Assembly (NCBI GenBank): GCA_031370485.1
Contig: JANMQK010000163.1
Span: 1 to 32,365, forward strand
Direction of reading: 5' to 3'
Length of the DNA stretch: 32,365 nt
Source: JANMQK01 sp031370485
Lineage (GTDB): Bacteria > Acidobacteriota > Polarisedimenticolia > Gp22-AA2
Of the stretch, positions 30,410 to 32,365 are shown piece by piece (position 1 is the stretch's first letter; each line of letters starts with the position of its first letter). The translations under genes and the position numbers were made by a program. The notes under the pieces are model-generated. The model had not been told where the DNA came from and searched no databases. It was given only the letters and a program-made list of their open reading frames with translations.

Positions 30410-32229
30410 TCACGAGAAGCCGTATCGCGAGGGCGCTGCCCGTGGCGGCGCTTAGCCTCATCGCCCTGCTGGCGGTTGACGCCGCCCCGCTCCATGCCCA
30501 GGACAAAGAGCCGGGCGAATCGCAGACCCGCTCCTTCGAGTTCGGGGCTTTCGTCGGGACCAACTTCTACGCCAAGGATGTGCAACTTCAGAACGACACG
30601 GGCTACGGAGTCCGATTCGGATGGGTCTTCAAGCCGCCGTTCGAGCTTGAGTTCCAGTACGCGAAGTCCCAGGGATCCAAGCTGAAGGAAGGCGACAGCA
30701 TCCTGATCCAGAATGAAGTCCCCTTCCTCGACAACCCCAACCGCGAGTTCACCGCGACGTCCTACACGCTGCGCTTCCTGATCAACCCGAGAAACGAGCG
30801 GCGTCGCCTGAGGCCGTTCGCCCTGTTCGGGCTCGGCGGCCTGGAGTTCAGCGCCAAGCCGAAGCTCGACGCGGCGGACGAGGGCTCCCTCACGGCGGCG
30901 CTTTTCTCGATCGGCGGCGGCATCCGTTTCCGCCTTACGGGCCGCATGTCCCTGCGCGCCGAGTTCGAGAACCAGTACGCCTTCGACGAAATCTACAACG
31001 ACCAGCTCGCCAGCATCGGGCTGACCTGGCGCTTCGGCGGGGCGCCCCCGGACGACAGCGACGGGGACGGGGTGCTCGACATCCGCGATCGCTGCCCCGA
31101 CACGCCGAAGGGCGCCCTGATAGACAAGCACGACGGATGTCCGTGGGATCTGGACGGTGACGGTGTGATGGAGGGCATCGACAGGTGCCCCAACACTCCG
31201 AGGGGATGGCCGGTCGACGACAAGGGCTGCCCGCTTGATTCCGATGGCGACGGAGTGCCGGACGGCATCGACAAGTGCCCCAACACGCCGAAGGGCGCCA
31301 TCGTCGGCAGCGACGGCTGCCCCATCGACACCGACGTTGACGGTATCTTCGACGGTCTCGACAAGTGCCCGGGCACACCGAAAGGCGCCATTGTCGATCC
31401 GGCCGACAGCCCGACCGCCGGCTGTCCGCACGACAGCGACAACGACGGCGTGTTCGACGGCATCGACCAGTGCCCGCTCACCCCGCCGGGAGCGATCGTG
31501 GACGAGAAGGGCTGTCCCAAGGACAACGACGGTGACGGTGTCCTCGACGGCATCGACGAGTGCCCCGACACGCCGAGGGGGCAGAAGGTCGACAAGCAGG
31601 GCTGCCCGCGGGTCCGCCTCGACCAGGCGGAGTCGCAGATCCTCATGAACGTCAAATTCTACGAGGGGAACCTCTACCCGGGAAGCGACTCCTGGCTGGC
31701 GCTTCTGCTCGACGCGGTCCAGTACTGGTCCGACCTGACGGTCGAGATCGGGGTCTACACCGACTCCGGCCCCGCGCAGGCGAAGCGCAACGAGGCGCAG
31801 CGCGACGCCAACCTCGTCAAGGCGTGGCTGGTCGCCCACGGTATCAGCGCCGGCCGCATCGTGGCGAAGGGGTACGGCGCCGTGGACTTCGTGGCCGACA
31901 ACAAGACCGACGAGGGCAAGGAAAAGAACCGGCGGGTCGAGGCGAAGCGGCTCTCGGGCGACTTGCGCAAGCACCCGAAGTGGGAGCCTGAGCCGCCGGC
32001 TCCCCCCCCGTCCGAAGCCCCGCCTCAGCCCGAGGCCGCGCCCCCATCCGAGGGCCCGGCTCCATCCGAGGCCCTCGCCCCGCAGGAGGCTCCTGCTCCG
32101 GCGGAGGCGCAGCCCTCCGCACCGCCAGAGGCGGAACCGGAGCCGCCCCCTGAGCTGGCTCCCGACAATGCGCCGGCTCCCGACGAGCCTCCGGCGCCCG
32201 AGCCCGAGCCGACTCCCCCGCAGAACTAG
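30406..32229 (+). CDS. OmpA-like outer membrane protein with six thrombospondin type 3 repeats
   Basis: I chose GTG 30406 (GAGG 9 nt upstream), which gives a clean signal peptide (ARALPVAALSLIALLAVDAA, cleavage near LHAQD) and 607 residues. Residues about 35-215 form an OmpA-type beta-barrel (FEFGAFVGTNFYAKDVQL to LASIGLTWRFGG). Residues 217-402 hold six calcium-binding type 3 repeats. Residues about 405-525 form an OmpA_C peptidoglycan-binding domain with the diaminopimelate-contact aspartate in VYTDSG, an arginine in the EAQRDANLVKAWL helix and the closing KNRRVEAK. After it comes an 80-residue Pro/Ala/Glu tail (527-607). OmpA_C is normally near the C-terminus, so such a tail is uncommon. 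It probably links outer membrane and cell wall. Confidence 0.93.
   Translation: MITRSRIARALPVAALSLIALLAVDAAPLHAQDKEPGESQTRSFEFGAFVGTNFYAKDVQLQNDTGYGVRFGWVFKPPFELEFQYAKSQGSKLKEGDSILIQNEVPFLDNPNREFTATSYTLRFLINPRNERRRLRPFALFGLGGLEFSAKPKLDAADEGSLTAALFSIGGGIRFRLTGRMSLRAEFENQYAFDEIYNDQLASIGLTWRFGGAPPDDSDGDGVLDIRDRCPDTPKGALIDKHDGCPWDLDGDGVMEGIDRCPNTPRGWPVDDKGCPLDSDGDGVPDGIDKCPNTPKGAIVGSDGCPIDTDVDGIFDGLDKCPGTPKGAIVDPADSPTAGCPHDSDNDGVFDGIDQCPLTPPGAIVDEKGCPKDNDGDGVLDGIDECPDTPRGQKVDKQGCPRVRLDQAESQILMNVKFYEGNLYPGSDSWLALLLDAVQYWSDLTVEIGVYTDSGPAQAKRNEAQRDANLVKAWLVAHGISAGRIVAKGYGAVDFVADNKTDEGKEKNRRVEAKRLSGDLRKHPKWEPEPPAPPPSEAPPQPEAAPPSEGPAPSEALAPQEAPAPAEAQPSAPPEAEPEPPPELAPDNAPAPDEPPAPEPEPTPPQN
31054..31612 (+). 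repeat. Six tandem thrombospondin type 3 repeats (about 93 bp each)
   Basis: Each unit follows DxDxDGxxDxxDxCPxTPxGxxxxxxGCP. Unit starts are D217SDGDGVLD, DLDGDGVME, DSDGDGVPD, DTDVDGIFD, DSDNDGVFD and DNDGDGVLD. Unit 4 has four or five extra residues (PADSPTAGCP). The DNA is diverged between units, so the array is old rather than recently amplified. Each unit should bind calcium and stiffen the periplasmic linker. Confidence 0.9.
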
Positions 32230-32272
32230 ATCTCGCGCTTTGTAAAAGGGATTTCCAACCGGACGTCCCGGG

Positions 32273-32365
32273 TCAGGCGGGGGTGGTTTCCCCGCGCAGG
32301 ATGCCCATCGCGCAGTGGTCCGGGTCGAGGTAGCGCCACAGGGCGTCCTGGACGTCCTGCTGCCC
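32273..32365 (-). CDS. C-terminal 30 codons of a gene entering from the right edge; possible M16 peptidase
   Basis: Read on the minus strand, the last 93 bases encode QQDVQDALWRYLDPDHCAMG and a further nine residues ending in TTPA, then TGA. GC-ending codons dominate as in the real genes nearby. The pattern xxDVQxAxxxYLDPDxxxxxxxxG resembles the end of insulinase-type (M16) peptidase domains, where a similar helix and strand close the fold. Only 30 residues are visible, so the family call is tentative. It converges on the OmpA-like gene with 43 bp between the stops; no terminator hairpin was found there. Confidence 0.55.
   Translation of the reverse strand, partial: GQQDVQDALWRYLDPDHCAMGILRGETTPA

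Noticed and set aside
32230..32272. A terminator between the OmpA-like gene and the convergent right-edge gene
   Set aside because: No stable stem followed by a T-tract on either strand could be found in these 43 bp.

Overview
This is a gene-dense, very GC-rich chromosomal window from a diderm bacterium. Outer-membrane and periplasmic proteins are present: an OmpA-type porin, HtrA, and secreted M1 and M36 peptidases. The mix of GatB, FtsEX, NtrC-type regulators, FadIJ and large secreted metallopeptidases, together with the Cys-Pro tail of the M36 protein, fits an uncultured Acidobacteriota-like lineage. That placement is inference; no rRNA or other phylogenetic marker was analysed. I saw no tRNA, rRNA, CRISPR array, insertion sequence or phage gene.

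Layout. Left edge (3-380): tail of a DUF4143-type ATPase. Region 432-3445 (minus): gatB-ftsE-ftsX, tightly overlapped, transcribed from an extended -10 promoter that faces the gpsA promoter. Region 3561-8020 (plus): gpsA, a secreted M1-type metallopeptidase whose GAMEN motif is altered, and a membrane-anchored alpha/beta hydrolase. Region 8047-10830 (minus): a saccharopine-dehydrogenase-like oxidoreductase and a glycosyltransferase carrying a PqqD/RRE-like C-terminal domain. Region 10944-14894 (plus): a 1316-residue M36 peptidase with a PA insert.

Region 14896-22692 (minus) reads as one operon: NtrC-family regulator - fadI - fadJ - long-chain acyl-CoA dehydrogenase - arfB - MOSC. The first three genes are joined by 4-nt overlaps. 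The MOSC gene carries a one-base frameshift exactly at the codon for its conserved cysteine.

Region 22784-30176 (minus) is the most interesting. A membrane histidine kinase, ligA and an NtrC-family regulator overlap by 4 nt each. They are followed by a near-consensus sigma-54 promoter and then by a receiver domain that runs, without any stop codon, into an HtrA/DegP protease. A strong sigma-70 promoter and a good ribosome binding site sit inside the linker, so HtrA can also be made alone. A perfect terminator ends this unit, and the promoter of the regulator-fad operon starts at the end of its T-tract. I read this as a candidate two-component envelope-stress circuit (kinase -> NtrC-type activator -> sigma-54 -> receiver/HtrA).

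Right edge (plus): an OmpA-like protein built as barrel, six thrombospondin type 3 repeats, OmpA_C domain and a Pro/Glu/Ala tail, divergent from the kinase. The last 93 bases hold the minus-strand C-terminus of another gene, possibly an M16 peptidase.

Promoters follow two patterns: TTGAC-18 bp-TAnnnT, or an extended -10 (TGnTAnnnT) with no visible -35.
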